DNA of 51,572 nt from an uncultured Porphyromonadaceae bacterium (GCA_900548705.1 URLF01000003.1:1-51572), one strand, 5' to 3'. Shown: positions 28,765 to 38,393, counted from the stretch's first letter. Notes: a model not told the origin generated them from the sequence alone. Translations and numbers: made by a program.

Positions 28765-28808
28765 TTAGATAAAGGACGGTTTAGATAACTAAACTGTTTT
28801 TTATCTAA
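28765..28808. promoter_or_regulatory. Nested palindrome upstream of the porin gene
   Basis: TTAGATAAA (28765-28773) and TTTATCTAA (28800-28808) form a perfect 9-bp outer inverted repeat. Inside, GTTTAG-ATAA-CTAAAC (28779-28794) is a 6-bp inverted repeat with 4-nt spacing, the layout of Crp/Fnr-type sites. A -7-like TAATTTAG (28806-28813) overlaps its right end. It ends 18 bp before the porin start codon. The role is inference. Confidence 0.55.
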
Positions 28809-28826
28809 TTTAGCATAACCGGAATA

Positions 28827-30224
28827 ATGAGTTCAAAAATCTTCAAAGCCGCGCTCCCTATGGCCACGGCACTCCTTTTCGCCTTTCCTGTCAGCGCACA
28901 GCAAACCGGGGATGACAACGACGACGTTATTTATGAGGTAGGACAACTCGAAGTGGTCAGCACCCAGAGCAATCCAATCGTAAAGAAGGCCATCGAGAAG
29001 GCGCGCCCGGTCGAACCGGGTTCCGTACCCACCCCGAAGTTCACAATCAAGACCCACAACAACAAGTTCATGCTGACCATCGGCGGGGAAATCAACCCGA
29101 TGCTCGGATATGACATCGGCAACAACCTCTACTCGACCGACGCGGGGAGCAGCTTCGTCACAGGCGACATCCCGGTACCGGCCCTGACAGGCCACAAGGG
29201 TGACTTCTTCATGAACGCCCTGAACGGCAACATCGACTTCACCGTGGTCGGTTTCGCCGGAACCCGCGACCAGGTGACCGGTTATGTGAAAGTCGGCACC
29301 AACGGCAACGACAAGCCCCTCAAGCTCAAACGCGCCTACCTGTCATGGCGTAATGTGTCGGCTGGTCTGATAACGACCCTGGCCTGTGACCCATACGCCG
29401 CCCCGCCCCCCACAATCGACCCCCAAGGCCCTAACGGCGACATCAACACGACCTCATACCAGCTGCGTTACATCTCCCCCAGCTACGGAGGCTTCCGCTT
29501 CGCCGCATCAATCGAAATGCCCTCATATTACAGCGCCAACGGTGTCTACCGTGGCAAGGACTACACCTCATGGTATGGCCGCAAGGTCAACGCCGACGTG
29601 GACCAGCTCGTGCCTGACATCCCCCTCTGGATCGAATACCAGAAATCGGAGCAGAACCGCGTAAGGTTCACCGCCATCCTGCGCAACTTCGCCTACCAGG
29701 ACATGGTATGCCAGAAACGCCGCAACCTGTTCGCGTGGGGCACGATGCTGTCGGGCAACTTCTCCTTCTATGAGCCGCTGACCTTCTATTTCCAGGCAGC
29801 CTACGGCAAGGGTATCGCCAGCTATATCCAGGACCTCCAGGGCAAGCCCCTCTCCTTCACCCCCAAGGCCGACGAACTCGGGCGGATGGAGGCCAACCCC
29901 ATGATGGGTCTTGTGTTCGGAGCGTCATACAACGCGACAAAGAAACTGCAGTTCAATGTCGTCGGTTCCTACGCCCGCATATGGAATGTCGAGCCTTACG
30001 CCACATTCCAGGACACCAATGTAGCCGACGCCAACGGCCATGAGGTGATGTCGGCCGGCAACGCCAATTACCGTTACGGTGTCTATGTCGCCGCCAACTG
30101 CTTCTACAGCTTCACCAGCTATCTCCAGATGGGTATCGAATACCTCTACGGACGGCGCGAGACCTATGGACTCGGGGGCGCGAACGACTCCCGCATACAG
30201 ACCCAGATTGCCCTGACATTCTGA
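28827..30224 (+). CDS. Outer-membrane porin, DcaP-like type
   Basis: The 465-residue protein has a signal peptide (about residues 1-24, ending VSAQ) and a short acidic segment. A predicted helix follows (VVSTQSNPIVKKAIEKARPV), and then many amphipathic strands (KFMLTIGGEINPML, VTGYVKVGT) up to the C-terminal phenylalanine (QTQIALTF). This fits the DcaP-like trimeric porin group common in Bacteroidetes. It would allow small solutes across the outer membrane. It is preceded by a nested palindrome and followed by a hairpin and a Crp/Fnr regulator gene. Substrate is unknown. Confidence 0.8.
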   Translation: MSSKIFKAALPMATALLFAFPVSAQQTGDDNDDVIYEVGQLEVVSTQSNPIVKKAIEKARPVEPGSVPTPKFTIKTHNNKFMLTIGGEINPMLGYDIGNNLYSTDAGSSFVTGDIPVPALTGHKGDFFMNALNGNIDFTVVGFAGTRDQVTGYVKVGTNGNDKPLKLKRAYLSWRNVSAGLITTLACDPYAAPPPTIDPQGPNGDINTTSYQLRYISPSYGGFRFAASIEMPSYYSANGVYRGKDYTSWYGRKVNADVDQLVPDIPLWIEYQKSEQNRVRFTAILRNFAYQDMVCQKRRNLFAWGTMLSGNFSFYEPLTFYFQAAYGKGIASYIQDLQGKPLSFTPKADELGRMEANPMMGLVFGASYNATKKLQFNVVGSYARIWNVEPYATFQDTNVADANGHEVMSAGNANYRYGVYVAANCFYSFTSYLQMGIEYLYGRRETYGLGGANDSRIQTQIALTF

Positions 30225-30273
30225 GCCAGCATACCGTTCTCACACCTGCTGAATCAAATTGCATAAAGTCAGA

Positions 30274-30310
30274 CCGATGATGTCGCCCCCATTTTCAGCG
30301 GCATCATCGG
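30274..30310 (+). terminator. Possible terminator after the porin gene
   Basis: CCGATGATG (30274-30282) pairs with CATCATCGG (30302-30310), and TCGC/GCGG extends the stem inward to about 13 bp around a loop of about 11 nt. Only CCTTATATAT follows, not a T-run, so termination is possible but not certain. Confidence 0.5.
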
Positions 30311-30351
30311 CCTTATATATGTTAAATAACACCACAACACGGCCTAACCCA

Positions 30352-30381
30352 TTGTTTTTCGCGGCGATATTCGTATATTTG
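30352..30381 (+). promoter_or_regulatory. Promoter of the Crp/Fnr regulator gene
   Basis: TTG at 30352-30354, 19 nt, then TATATTTG at 30374-30381. Transcription would begin at about 30388, after a GTG at 30384, which is why I prefer the ATG at 30402 as start codon. Confidence 0.7.
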
Positions 30382-30401
30382 CAGTGACTGAACGAGGCAA
30401 T

Positions 30402-30995
30402 ATGAACCAGACCGATGATTTCAGGACCGCGCTGGGGGAGGAATCGGATCTCCCCTTGTCCGACAACATATTCAAACTCATCACCGACAACGCCGAAACG
30501 CTGACATTTCGCAAGGGTGAGACCGTGGTCGACATCGGCAGTGTCGATTCCGACATCTACATCATCAAGGATGGCATTGTGAGAGGCTATATGATCAACG
30601 ACGGAGTTGAGATGAATATATATTTCGGGATGAACGGCACTCTCCTGACCTCCATGCAAGGCTATTCTCTCGCCCAACCGTCGATTATATGCATCGAGGT
30701 ATGCTGTCCTTCCACAATCCTGCGCATCCGTAAGCCTGTGTTCGAGCGGCTTATGGAGGAGTCCAACGAGTTCTGCCGTTGGGTATGCGGGGTTTTCAGC
30801 CGCCGCAGCTGTTTCGACGAACTTAAGGCCAAGGTAATGAACGGCAACGCCAAATGGCGGTACGAATGGCTTGAGAAATGCCGTCCCGAGCTGTTCGACA
30901 ATGTGCCCCTGAAAGCCATCGCGTCATATCTCAAGATGACGGAGGTACACGTCAGCCGCATCCGCAAGAAGATAATCAAAGAGGGCAGACTCTGA
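30402..30995 (+). CDS. Crp/Fnr-family transcriptional regulator
   Basis: The 197-residue protein has an N-terminal cyclic-nucleotide-binding-like sensor fold (about residues 20-120, with FRKGETVVDIGSVDSDIYII) and a C-terminal winged helix (about 150-190, with LKAIASYLKMTEVHVSRIRK). Bacteroidetes have many such regulators of unknown ligand. No cysteine cluster for an FNR iron-sulfur site is seen near the N-terminus. The start at 30402 is chosen because the promoter overlaps the longer reading frame. It follows a porin gene whose upstream region has a Crp/Fnr-style palindrome, so it may control that porin. Confidence 0.9.
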   Translation: MNQTDDFRTALGEESDLPLSDNIFKLITDNAETLTFRKGETVVDIGSVDSDIYIIKDGIVRGYMINDGVEMNIYFGMNGTLLTSMQGYSLAQPSIICIEVCCPSTILRIRKPVFERLMEESNEFCRWVCGVFSRRSCFDELKAKVMNGNAKWRYEWLEKCRPELFDNVPLKAIASYLKMTEVHVSRIRKKIIKEGRL

Positions 30996-31079
30996 CATAT
31001 TTCCATCAAAACAGTCACCAAACAATCATTATGCCACCAAAATTAACATAGGTTATTTTTTTGATGGATTCACTTGACG

Positions 31080-31087
31080 TAATTTTG
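31080..31087 (+). promoter_or_regulatory. Candidate -7 element for the large secreted protein at 31137
   Basis: TAATTTTG matches TAnnTTTG, 49 nt before the ATG. A TTTG at 31060-31063 lies only 16 nt upstream of it, shorter than usual. Confidence 0.5.
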
Positions 31088-31136
31088 CATTATCGGTTCC
31101 AAATCATTTTGTCACAATACAACAAACACAAATATT

Positions 31137-33482
31137 ATGCCTATGAAACTTTCACGTCTACTCCCTCTGTGTGTGGCGTTCACAGCCCTCAATGTAGGTG
31201 TTGCCGTCTCTGCTGCTCCGTTTGAGATTGAGGAGAATTTCGATGACAGCTCCCTCTTCCCTGACGGGCAAAGACTCCCCGAAGGTTGGACGGAACGCTC
31301 TACTTACCACTTCCATCGCGCTTCCGCGTCTGATACCGGACAGCCGACCTATTCAGGATCCTACATGTTCGGTGTGTCGGACACATACAACAATGATGTG
31401 TTCTACACCGCCCCTATGGAATGCGCAGCCGGTCAGCCTTTCACAATCGAGTTTATGGCCAGAACACTTGGCCGTCAGCCCCAAGGCTTCATAAATCCCG
31501 GCCTGAAAATCTATGCCGGAGCCACACAGGATGTTTCGCAGATGACCTTGCTGGAGACAACCCCGCAGGCAACTATCACGGAATGGCAAAAATTCAGCTT
31601 CGAATTCATTCCTGAGGCAGATGGTGAATACTGTTTCGCCATCCAGGTCTACCATCCCGGAGGTATGGATATGCTCGGCCCATGCTGGTTCGACGATTTC
31701 ATTTTCACCGGCACCACTCCTGAGGCCCCCACACCTGAACTTGAACCGAATCCCGACAATCTCGCCAATTGTGTCGAACTTCCATATCTTGAGGAATTCG
31801 ATGGCGAGAATTATATCGGGGACACATTTGTCCCGCAGAATTGGCTGACAACAGGGGACGCTATCTGGCGTACCGTCAATATGGATGCGCTGACCGCCCG
31901 CTCAGGCTCATGGTATCTTGTCGCTCCGGACAACACCGCCGACCGCAACCAGCGTCTCTACACCCCCTTCTTCAACCTTCAGGAAAATGTCGAGTACACT
32001 CTGACATTCTACACCCACTTCGAAGGCATATACAACCAGGCCTCCGGGCAATGGTTCTCAACCACGATGAATGTGACCGTCGGGACTGAGCAGGACGCAG
32101 ATTTCCATCCCGTCATACTCCAGTCCATCTCACGCAACGAGGATGACGCCAACACCTGGACAATGGAGACCGTCAAGTTCACACCCAAGGCCACCGGCCC
32201 CTACTGTTTCTGTTTCCAGCTTGAAGGCCCGGCTTACAGCGGGTTCGTGGCCATGGATGATTTCTACATCACATCTCCCAACGACATCCCCCGTCCGATA
32301 CCTGACTTCAACATTGTCGGCACATTCAACTGGACAGACAGCAAAATCCTGACCACAGAAACCACTCCCATCCGCCTGCTCAACGCCAGCCGCTACGCAG
32401 ATGATTTCCAATGGGATCTCGCCGGTCTTGAGCACAATATGCTCCCCGACGGCAGTGTCGATGTATTCTTCACAACCTCCGGCACACATTCCCTTAAACT
32501 GACTGCCACCAACGAGAAAGGCAGCCGCAACGCCGTAAAGGAATTCAATGTGACTGTCATTAATGAAGACATCAACAACCTCCCGATTCTGTCGTTTGAC
32601 CCGGGAGCTGTCACTTACTTCGACAGAGGCAAGATTCCCTGCTACGACACTGACGAAAATGGCCTTGACTATGTGAGCGGTTTCAACCATTATTATCGTT
32701 GCCTGGCAGAGAAGTTCATCCTCCCCACCGATGTTGACTTCAATGTCTTCCGGATAAGCTTGTGGAACACAAACCTGCGATACGTTCCCACACAGGATGC
32801 TGTCGACCAGTCTCAACAGCCGTTCTCTCTCAGTCTCTACGGCTCAGACGAAGAGGGTAATCTCGACGAGAACAAGCTTCTGGCCCGTAAAACCACAACT
32901 ATGGCCGATATTTTCGGGACTACCGGAATCGGAAGCATTGGAGAAACTCGTGTCATCGACTTCGACACCCCCGCCAAAGCTAACGGCACTGTCTATGTCG
33001 CTTACGAATTCTCTGACAATATGAAAATCGATGTGGAAGACCCGGCAATCGGACGCTCTTTCTTAGGTATAGGTATGGTACGCCACAAACATGGCCAGAC
33101 CACCCTCCACGGCAAAATGATTGCCGCACCCGAAGGAAGCACCATCTCAACCGACGGCACCTGGTATCCGGTCGATGCCCTCACAGACAGTGCCAAAGGC
33201 TTCGGTCTTAACATGCAGCTCTGGGCCAACGCGACCCGCGACAGAAGCGCCATCGCCATCAACAACTTCGGAGAGACTGTGTTCGGTGTCAAGTCAGACA
33301 GCGGCATCCTTACCGTCAGCGGCACCCAGGAGGGTGAATATGTTGCGGTATACGATCTCACAGGTTGCCAGGTTGCCCTTGTCAAGGGACACGACGGCGC
33401 TACCACCGTTGACTGCACCGATCTCGCAAAGGGCACCTACATAGTGTCGACCAACGCCGGTGCCGCAAAATTCGTGAGATAA
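31137..33482 (+). CDS. Large secreted protein with two choice-of-anchor-J-like domains, a PKD-like domain and a type IX-like tail
   Basis: I do not recognise a specific function for this 781-residue protein. It has a signal peptide (about 1-26). Two related beta-sandwich domains of choice-of-anchor-J type follow: about 28-195 (EENFDDSSLFPDGQRLPEGW) and about 215-375 (LEEFDGENYIGDTFVPQNW). A PKD-like domain (about 385-475) and a further unassigned region come next. The last 65 residues or so resemble a type IX secretion C-terminal sorting domain, with VAVYDLTGCQV, LAKGTYIVSTNAG and a final KFVR. It is probably a secreted or surface glycan- or protein-binding protein. A terminator follows at 33526-33561. 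Confidence 0.75.
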   Translation: MPMKLSRLLPLCVAFTALNVGVAVSAAPFEIEENFDDSSLFPDGQRLPEGWTERSTYHFHRASASDTGQPTYSGSYMFGVSDTYNNDVFYTAPMECAAGQPFTIEFMARTLGRQPQGFINPGLKIYAGATQDVSQMTLLETTPQATITEWQKFSFEFIPEADGEYCFAIQVYHPGGMDMLGPCWFDDFIFTGTTPEAPTPELEPNPDNLANCVELPYLEEFDGENYIGDTFVPQNWLTTGDAIWRTVNMDALTARSGSWYLVAPDNTADRNQRLYTPFFNLQENVEYTLTFYTHFEGIYNQASGQWFSTTMNVTVGTEQDADFHPVILQSISRNEDDANTWTMETVKFTPKATGPYCFCFQLEGPAYSGFVAMDDFYITSPNDIPRPIPDFNIVGTFNWTDSKILTTETTPIRLLNASRYADDFQWDLAGLEHNMLPDGSVDVFFTTSGTHSLKLTATNEKGSRNAVKEFNVTVINEDINNLPILSFDPGAVTYFDRGKIPCYDTDENGLDYVSGFNHYYRCLAEKFILPTDVDFNVFRISLWNTNLRYVPTQDAVDQSQQPFSLSLYGSDEEGNLDENKLLARKTTTMADIFGTTGIGSIGETRVIDFDTPAKANGTVYVAYEFSDNMKIDVEDPAIGRSFLGIGMVRHKHGQTTLHGKMIAAPEGSTISTDGTWYPVDALTDSAKGFGLNMQLWANATRDRSAIAINNFGETVFGVKSDSGILTVSGTQEGEYVAVYDLTGCQVALVKGHDGATTVDCTDLAKGTYIVSTNAGAAKFVR

Positions 33483-33525
33483 CAAAAACCGAGGTTTATT
33501 GAAAACCGATTGATGAATACTGACA

Positions 33526-33561
33526 GCGCCGGCAGTGAGCATACCACTGCCGGTGCTTTTT
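33526..33561 (+). terminator. Intrinsic terminator after the secreted protein gene
   Basis: A 12-bp stem with one G-T wobble (33526-33537 with 33545-33556, core CCGGCAGTG/CACTGCCGG), a 7-nt loop and five T (33557-33561). Confidence 0.88.
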
Positions 33562-33608
33562 AACAATTGACAATCTTTTCTCAGTCCTACCCCACCACAG
33601 ACAAGATT

Positions 33609-36299
33609 ATGAGACAAACCTGCATAAAGACAGCGGCTTTGGCCGGATTGCTGTCGACAGCCTCCGTCATGTTCGCGATGCCCCCGATTCCCGGAATCGT
33701 CACGGCTCACCAGCCCGATGGGTCTACCATCGAGGTCGAATTGCGCGGTGACGAGCATTTCTCATGGGCGGTAACCCCTGACGGCACCACCCTCATGCGC
33801 GATGCCGACGGGTTTCTCCGTCCGGTCAGCCTGCAAGAACTCACTGCGGCCCGGAAATCGCGCCCGGCGAAGGCCCCGGCCACACAGGTCGACAACTCCT
33901 TCCCCACCCGGGGCAAATGCCGCCTGCTGATGCTGCTGGTCAACTTCTCCGACACCGAGACCACCTATTCCCAGCAGGATTTCAACGACTACATGAACAA
34001 GAAGGGCTATCTCGGGATAGGCTCCTTCCGCGACTACTATCTGGAGAATTCCTACGGCGCACTCGACATCGAGACCACCGTCACTCCCTGGATAACTGTC
34101 TCGGGACGCAAAATAGACTACTCCACCGACAGCTCCCCCAGCCTTGTATATGAGGCTCTGGAGAAGGCCGCCCAGACCATCGACCTGACCCAGTTTGACA
34201 ATGACGGAGACGGCATACTCGACGGTCTTGCCGTAATCCATCAGGGCCCGGGGCAGGAGTCGACACTTGACCCCACCGACATCTGGTCACACTCCGATAT
34301 GGTGCGTGGCCGCGTGGTCGGCGGTGTGGAGGTAAGACGCTACACCATCCAGCCGGAAGTGCTGCGCGACGGAATCTCCACCATCGGCGTGATGTGTCAT
34401 GAGTTCGGCCACAACCTGGGCGCGCCCGACTTCTATGACACAGATTACTCAGGTTCAGGCGGCGAATTTCCAGGCACGGGAGTATGGGACCTCATGGGTT
34501 CGGGAGCATGGAACGGCGTGTACGGCAACCGTCCCGCCGGTGTGAATATGTGGCAGAAGATTCAGTATGGCTGGGGGGCACCCCAGCTCCTCGACTCCGA
34601 CCTGGATGTGACTGATATGCCCGGCTCCACCTTCTCTCCGGCGGCCTACCGTATGAACACCACCGTCCCCAACGACTATTTCATCATCGAGAACCGCCAG
34701 CGCGAGGGAAGCTTCGACTCGGCCCTCCCCGGATCTGGGCTGCTCATCTACCACGCCAACGACAATCTCGTGGCGGCCAATGTGCAGTCCAACACCATCA
34801 ACAGCGCATATCCCCAGGCTCTCTATACCGTCTGCGCCGCAGCCAATTCAGACCCGACAACAAACCCCGACTCATACGGGAACGCGGCCTACGCACCATT
34901 CCCGGGAGCGAGCGGTAAGTACACATCCTTCAATGACGAGTCATTGCCATCCTCCCGTTCGGTTTCGGGACGCCGGTCATATTGCGGACTGTCGGACATC
35001 AGCATCAACAGCGACGGGACAGCCTCGTTCAGCTTCCGCAAAGAGGAGGCACCCGCATCTCCCCAGAATCTCAGCGCGACCGCGGCCAAAGGCATCGTAA
35101 CCCTCACCTGGGAGATGCCCGCAGGTTCTGACTGGACCCGTTTCAACATCTACCGCAACGGAGTCCTCACCGGAGAAAGCCAGTCGACCGGTTATGTCGA
35201 CGAGTCACCCGCCTCAGGCCGTCTGGTCTACGAGGTAGATGCCGAATATGCCTCCGGCCTGATTTCCCCCTATTCATCGGTGACGCTGCGCGTGCCTGAC
35301 AACAAAATCGAGTCGGTCAACTATGATGTTTCGGAATCTGGCGTGACCCTCAACTGGGTCCTTTCAAACAAGCTGACACGCAAGGATGACAGCGCGGGGG
35401 ATTCCTACCAGATTGTGGAGCATGAGGGGACCACCGTGGAGTTCGCCCACCGCTTCACCGCCGACGACCTCATAGTCTACAAGGGTGACAAAATCCGCCG
35501 TGTATGCTTCATGGCCTACCAGTCGAGCGCCGATGCCGAATACACCATCCGTGTCTGGAAAGGGGCCAAAGGCTCAAACAACCCGACACTGGTGTCAGAG
35601 CGTCTGGTCAAGGAGTTCGGCGCGTCGATATGGAACCATATCCTGCTGACCTCCTCCGTCACCATCACCCCCGACAATGATTATTGGATCGGAGTGAAAA
35701 TCAAGACCAAGAACGGGGTGGCACAGATGCTTGCCGATAACGGCGACCTGGTGCCGGGCCTTGGCAACCTCGTCAGGATAAACGAGGGTGAATGGCAGGC
35801 CGACAACCGCGCGACAGGCAACTACTATCTCGAATGCGAGCTGTCCCCCGCCACAGACGACGCCATGACCCCGGTTGCGACCTTCGACACATTCAATCCC
35901 GAGACTGACCTGTATTATCCCGTGGGATTCGTGATCTCTCGCGACGGCCAGACCATCGGGACATCCTCATCGCGCTATTTCCACGACCCCGCACCTCTGG
36001 CAGGCACCCACACCTACGCCATCACCTCGCTTTACAAAGGTGGGTCGGAATCCATGCCGGCTGAGGTCTCCATCGCCACCTCAGCCATCGAGGCTGTATC
36101 GGAAGACTCAGCCATCAGCGTTCTCCATACCTCCGCAGGAATCGTCGTGGAGGGCAGCAACGGCCCCGTCTGCGTATATGACGCAGCCGGACGCGCCATC
36201 TTCCTCAGCGCCGCATATGACGGCAGGGAGATTCCCCTCTCCCCCGGCATATATGTCGTGAAGGCCGGGACATCCGCCTTCAGGATATGCGTGAGGTAG
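33609..36299 (+). CDS. M6-family metalloprotease with fibronectin-like and type IX-like C-terminal regions
   Basis: The 896-residue protein is started at 33609 (MRQTCIKTAALAGLLSTASV), which gives a proper signal peptide; a longer in-frame reading from 33567 would hide it. A short propeptide-like region (HQPDGSTIEVELRGDEHFSW) precedes the M6 catalytic domain. The zinc-binding motif is MCHEFGHNLGAPD (H264, E265, H268). A fibronectin type III-like domain follows (about 480-570), and then beta-rich regions. The end resembles a type IX sorting domain (VCVYDAAGRAI, LSPGIYVVKAG). It would be a secreted or surface protease. The neighbour upstream has a similar tail, but a terminator separates them. 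Confidence 0.88.
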   Translation: MRQTCIKTAALAGLLSTASVMFAMPPIPGIVTAHQPDGSTIEVELRGDEHFSWAVTPDGTTLMRDADGFLRPVSLQELTAARKSRPAKAPATQVDNSFPTRGKCRLLMLLVNFSDTETTYSQQDFNDYMNKKGYLGIGSFRDYYLENSYGALDIETTVTPWITVSGRKIDYSTDSSPSLVYEALEKAAQTIDLTQFDNDGDGILDGLAVIHQGPGQESTLDPTDIWSHSDMVRGRVVGGVEVRRYTIQPEVLRDGISTIGVMCHEFGHNLGAPDFYDTDYSGSGGEFPGTGVWDLMGSGAWNGVYGNRPAGVNMWQKIQYGWGAPQLLDSDLDVTDMPGSTFSPAAYRMNTTVPNDYFIIENRQREGSFDSALPGSGLLIYHANDNLVAANVQSNTINSAYPQALYTVCAAANSDPTTNPDSYGNAAYAPFPGASGKYTSFNDESLPSSRSVSGRRSYCGLSDISINSDGTASFSFRKEEAPASPQNLSATAAKGIVTLTWEMPAGSDWTRFNIYRNGVLTGESQSTGYVDESPASGRLVYEVDAEYASGLISPYSSVTLRVPDNKIESVNYDVSESGVTLNWVLSNKLTRKDDSAGDSYQIVEHEGTTVEFAHRFTADDLIVYKGDKIRRVCFMAYQSSADAEYTIRVWKGAKGSNNPTLVSERLVKEFGASIWNHILLTSSVTITPDNDYWIGVKIKTKNGVAQMLADNGDLVPGLGNLVRINEGEWQADNRATGNYYLECELSPATDDAMTPVATFDTFNPETDLYYPVGFVISRDGQTIGTSSSRYFHDPAPLAGTHTYAITSLYKGGSESMPAEVSIATSAIEAVSEDSAISVLHTSAGIVVEGSNGPVCVYDAAGRAIFLSAAYDGREIPLSPGIYVVKAGTSAFRICVR

Positions 36300-36404
36300 A
36301 AAACAAGACCTTCCCGCTTTAGTTAAACATTGCCGGGTCGGCCACGGTTATAATGACATACAAGTTTTGTTACGGATTTGGAGCGATTGTTGCCCGAAAT
36401 TCGC

Positions 36405-36412
36405 TAACTTTG
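36405..36412 (+). promoter_or_regulatory. Candidate -7 element for the phoH gene
   Basis: TAACTTTG, 13 bp before the ATG at 36425. No TTTG is at the ideal distance; the nearest ends 24 nt upstream. Its position argues that an upstream in-frame start at 36353 is not used. Confidence 0.5.
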
Positions 36413-36424
36413 CAGGACAAAACT

Positions 36425-37399
36425 ATGATTGAACGTATCGTCATTATAGACCAGGCCGACCCGGTCAGTTTCTACGGGGTCAACAATGCCAACATGCAGC
36501 TTATCCGCAACCTCTTCCCGAAGTTGAGGATGGCCGCCCGCGGCTCTGTCATCAAGGTCATCGGCGACGACGCCGAGACCGCCGAGTTCGAGAAGAAAAT
36601 CAAGGAACTCGAGGCGTTCTGCGCCAAGTACAACAAACTCACCGAAGAGGCCATCCTCGATGTGATCAAGGGGGAGAAGCCCCGCGACATCAAGGGGGAC
36701 GACGTGATTATCTACGGGGTGAACGGCAAGCCGATTTCGGCCCGTACCCCTAACCAGCAGAAACTCGTCGAGACCTTCCTCCACAATGACCTCACCTTCG
36801 CCCTCGGGCCGGCCGGTACCGGTAAGACCTATGTGGCGATAGCCCTCGCCGTCAGGGCCCTCAAGAACCGCGAGGTGAAGAAAATCATCCTCTCGCGCCC
36901 TGCTGTCGAGGCGGGCGAGAAGCTCGGTTTCCTCCCCGGCGACATGAAAGACAAAATCGACCCCTATCTCCAGCCCCTGTATGACGCGCTCGAAGATATG
37001 GTTCCCGCCGTCAAGCTCAAGGAGTACATGGAGACAAAGGTGATACAGATCGCACCATTGGCATTCATGCGCGGCCGCACACTCAACGACGCCGTGATTG
37101 TCCTCGACGAGGCCCAGAACACCACCACCCACCAGATAAAGATGTTCCTCACCCGTATGGGTATGAACGCCAAGATGGTCATCACCGGCGACGCCACCCA
37201 GATCGACCTCCCCCGCTCCACCCAGTCGGGCCTCATACAGGCCCTGCGTATCCTGCGCGACATCCCGGGGATAGGGAAGGTGGAGTTCGGCAAGAAGGAC
37301 ATCGTGCGCCATGCCCTTGTGCAGCGTATCGTCGAGGCATACGCCCGTGCCGACGAGGAGGAGAAAGCCCGGGCGGAGGAGCATCATCCGCAAGCCTGA
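36425..37399 (+). CDS. PhoH-family ATPase
   Basis: The 324-residue protein starts with MIERIVIIDQADPVSFYGVN, an N-terminal region typical of PhoH in Bacteroidetes. It then has the ATPase core with Walker A GPAGTGKT (128-135), LSRPAVEAGEKLGFLPGDM and the Walker B VIVLDEAQNTT. The role of PhoH is unclear, with links to RNA metabolism in the family. The start at 36425 is preferred because the -7 element lies at 36405. It heads a same-strand run of six genes (phoH, purC, ubiE/menG, TPR, barrel, AsnA-like) with gaps of 39-73 bp. Confidence 0.94.
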   Translation: MIERIVIIDQADPVSFYGVNNANMQLIRNLFPKLRMAARGSVIKVIGDDAETAEFEKKIKELEAFCAKYNKLTEEAILDVIKGEKPRDIKGDDVIIYGVNGKPISARTPNQQKLVETFLHNDLTFALGPAGTGKTYVAIALAVRALKNREVKKIILSRPAVEAGEKLGFLPGDMKDKIDPYLQPLYDALEDMVPAVKLKEYMETKVIQIAPLAFMRGRTLNDAVIVLDEAQNTTTHQIKMFLTRMGMNAKMVITGDATQIDLPRSTQSGLIQALRILRDIPGIGKVEFGKKDIVRHALVQRIVEAYARADEEEKARAEEHHPQA

Positions 37400-37442
37400 C
37401 CGTTTCAATCATCCCCACCGGAAAACATTCATTTCTTGACAT

Positions 37443-38393
37443 ATGGAAACTCTGCTGAAAACCAACTTCAACCTTCCCGGTCAGACAGCCGTCTACCACG
37501 GAAAAGTACGCGACGTCTACACCATCAAGGACAACCTGCTCGCCATGGTTGCCACCGACCGTATCTCGGCCTTCGACGTGATTCTTCCCAAGGGCATCCC
37601 CTTCAAGGGACAGGTAATCAACCAGATCGCCGCATACTTCCTCCAGTCGACCGCCGACATCGTGCCCAACTGGCGACTGGCCGATCCCGACCCGATGGTG
37701 ACCGTCGGCTACCGTTGCGAGGGATTCCCCGTGGAGATGATCATCCGTGGCTACCTGACAGGTTCCGCATGGCGCGAATACGCCGCCGGAAACCGTGTGC
37801 TTTGCGGCGTGACCCTCCCCGAAGGCATGAAGGAGAACCAGAAATTCCCCGAACCCATCATCACTCCCACCACCAAGGCCGCCGAAGGCCATGACGAGAA
37901 TATCTCCCGCGAGGAGATAATCGCCCAGGGACTCGTCTCGGAGGAGGATTACAAGCAGATGGAGGAATACACCCGCAAGCTCTTCGCCCGTGGCTCCGAG
38001 ATGGCCGCCGAGAAGGGACTCATCCTCGTTGACACCAAATATGAGTTCGGCAAGCGCGATGGCAAGGTAATCCTCATCGACGAAATCCATACCCCCGACT
38101 CGTCGCGTTACTTCTACGCCGAGGGTTACCAGGAACGTTTCGAGAAGGGCGAACCCCAGCGTCAGCTCTCCAAGGAGTTCGTGCGCCAGTGGCTCATCGA
38201 CCACAACTTCATGGGCAAGGAGGGTCAGACCGTTCCCGAGATGACGCCCGAGTTCTGCGAGGAGGTTTCGCAGCGTTACATCGAGCTTTACGAGCATATC
38301 ACCGGCCTGAAGTTCCAGCCCGCGCCCTCCGACAATCTCGAGGGACGCATCGAAAAGAACCTGCTCGACTGTCTTGAGAACCTCGCCGAATAA
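37443..38393 (+). CDS. purC: Phosphoribosylaminoimidazole-succinocarboxamide synthase
   Basis: PurC joins aspartate to CAIR with ATP hydrolysis in purine synthesis. The 316-residue protein has the family motifs YHGKVRDVY, ATDRISAFDVILPKGIPFKG, VEMIIRGYLTGSAWREY, LILVDTKYEFGK and EIHTPDSSRYF. It is longer than the E. coli enzyme (237), as is usual in Bacteroidetes and eukaryotes. It lies 43 bp after phoH and 39 bp before the methyltransferase gene. No purine riboswitch was found upstream. Confidence 0.97.
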   Translation: METLLKTNFNLPGQTAVYHGKVRDVYTIKDNLLAMVATDRISAFDVILPKGIPFKGQVINQIAAYFLQSTADIVPNWRLADPDPMVTVGYRCEGFPVEMIIRGYLTGSAWREYAAGNRVLCGVTLPEGMKENQKFPEPIITPTTKAAEGHDENISREEIIAQGLVSEEDYKQMEEYTRKLFARGSEMAAEKGLILVDTKYEFGKRDGKVILIDEIHTPDSSRYFYAEGYQERFEKGEPQRQLSKEFVRQWLIDHNFMGKEGQTVPEMTPEFCEEVSQRYIELYEHITGLKFQPAPSDNLEGRIEKNLLDCLENLAE

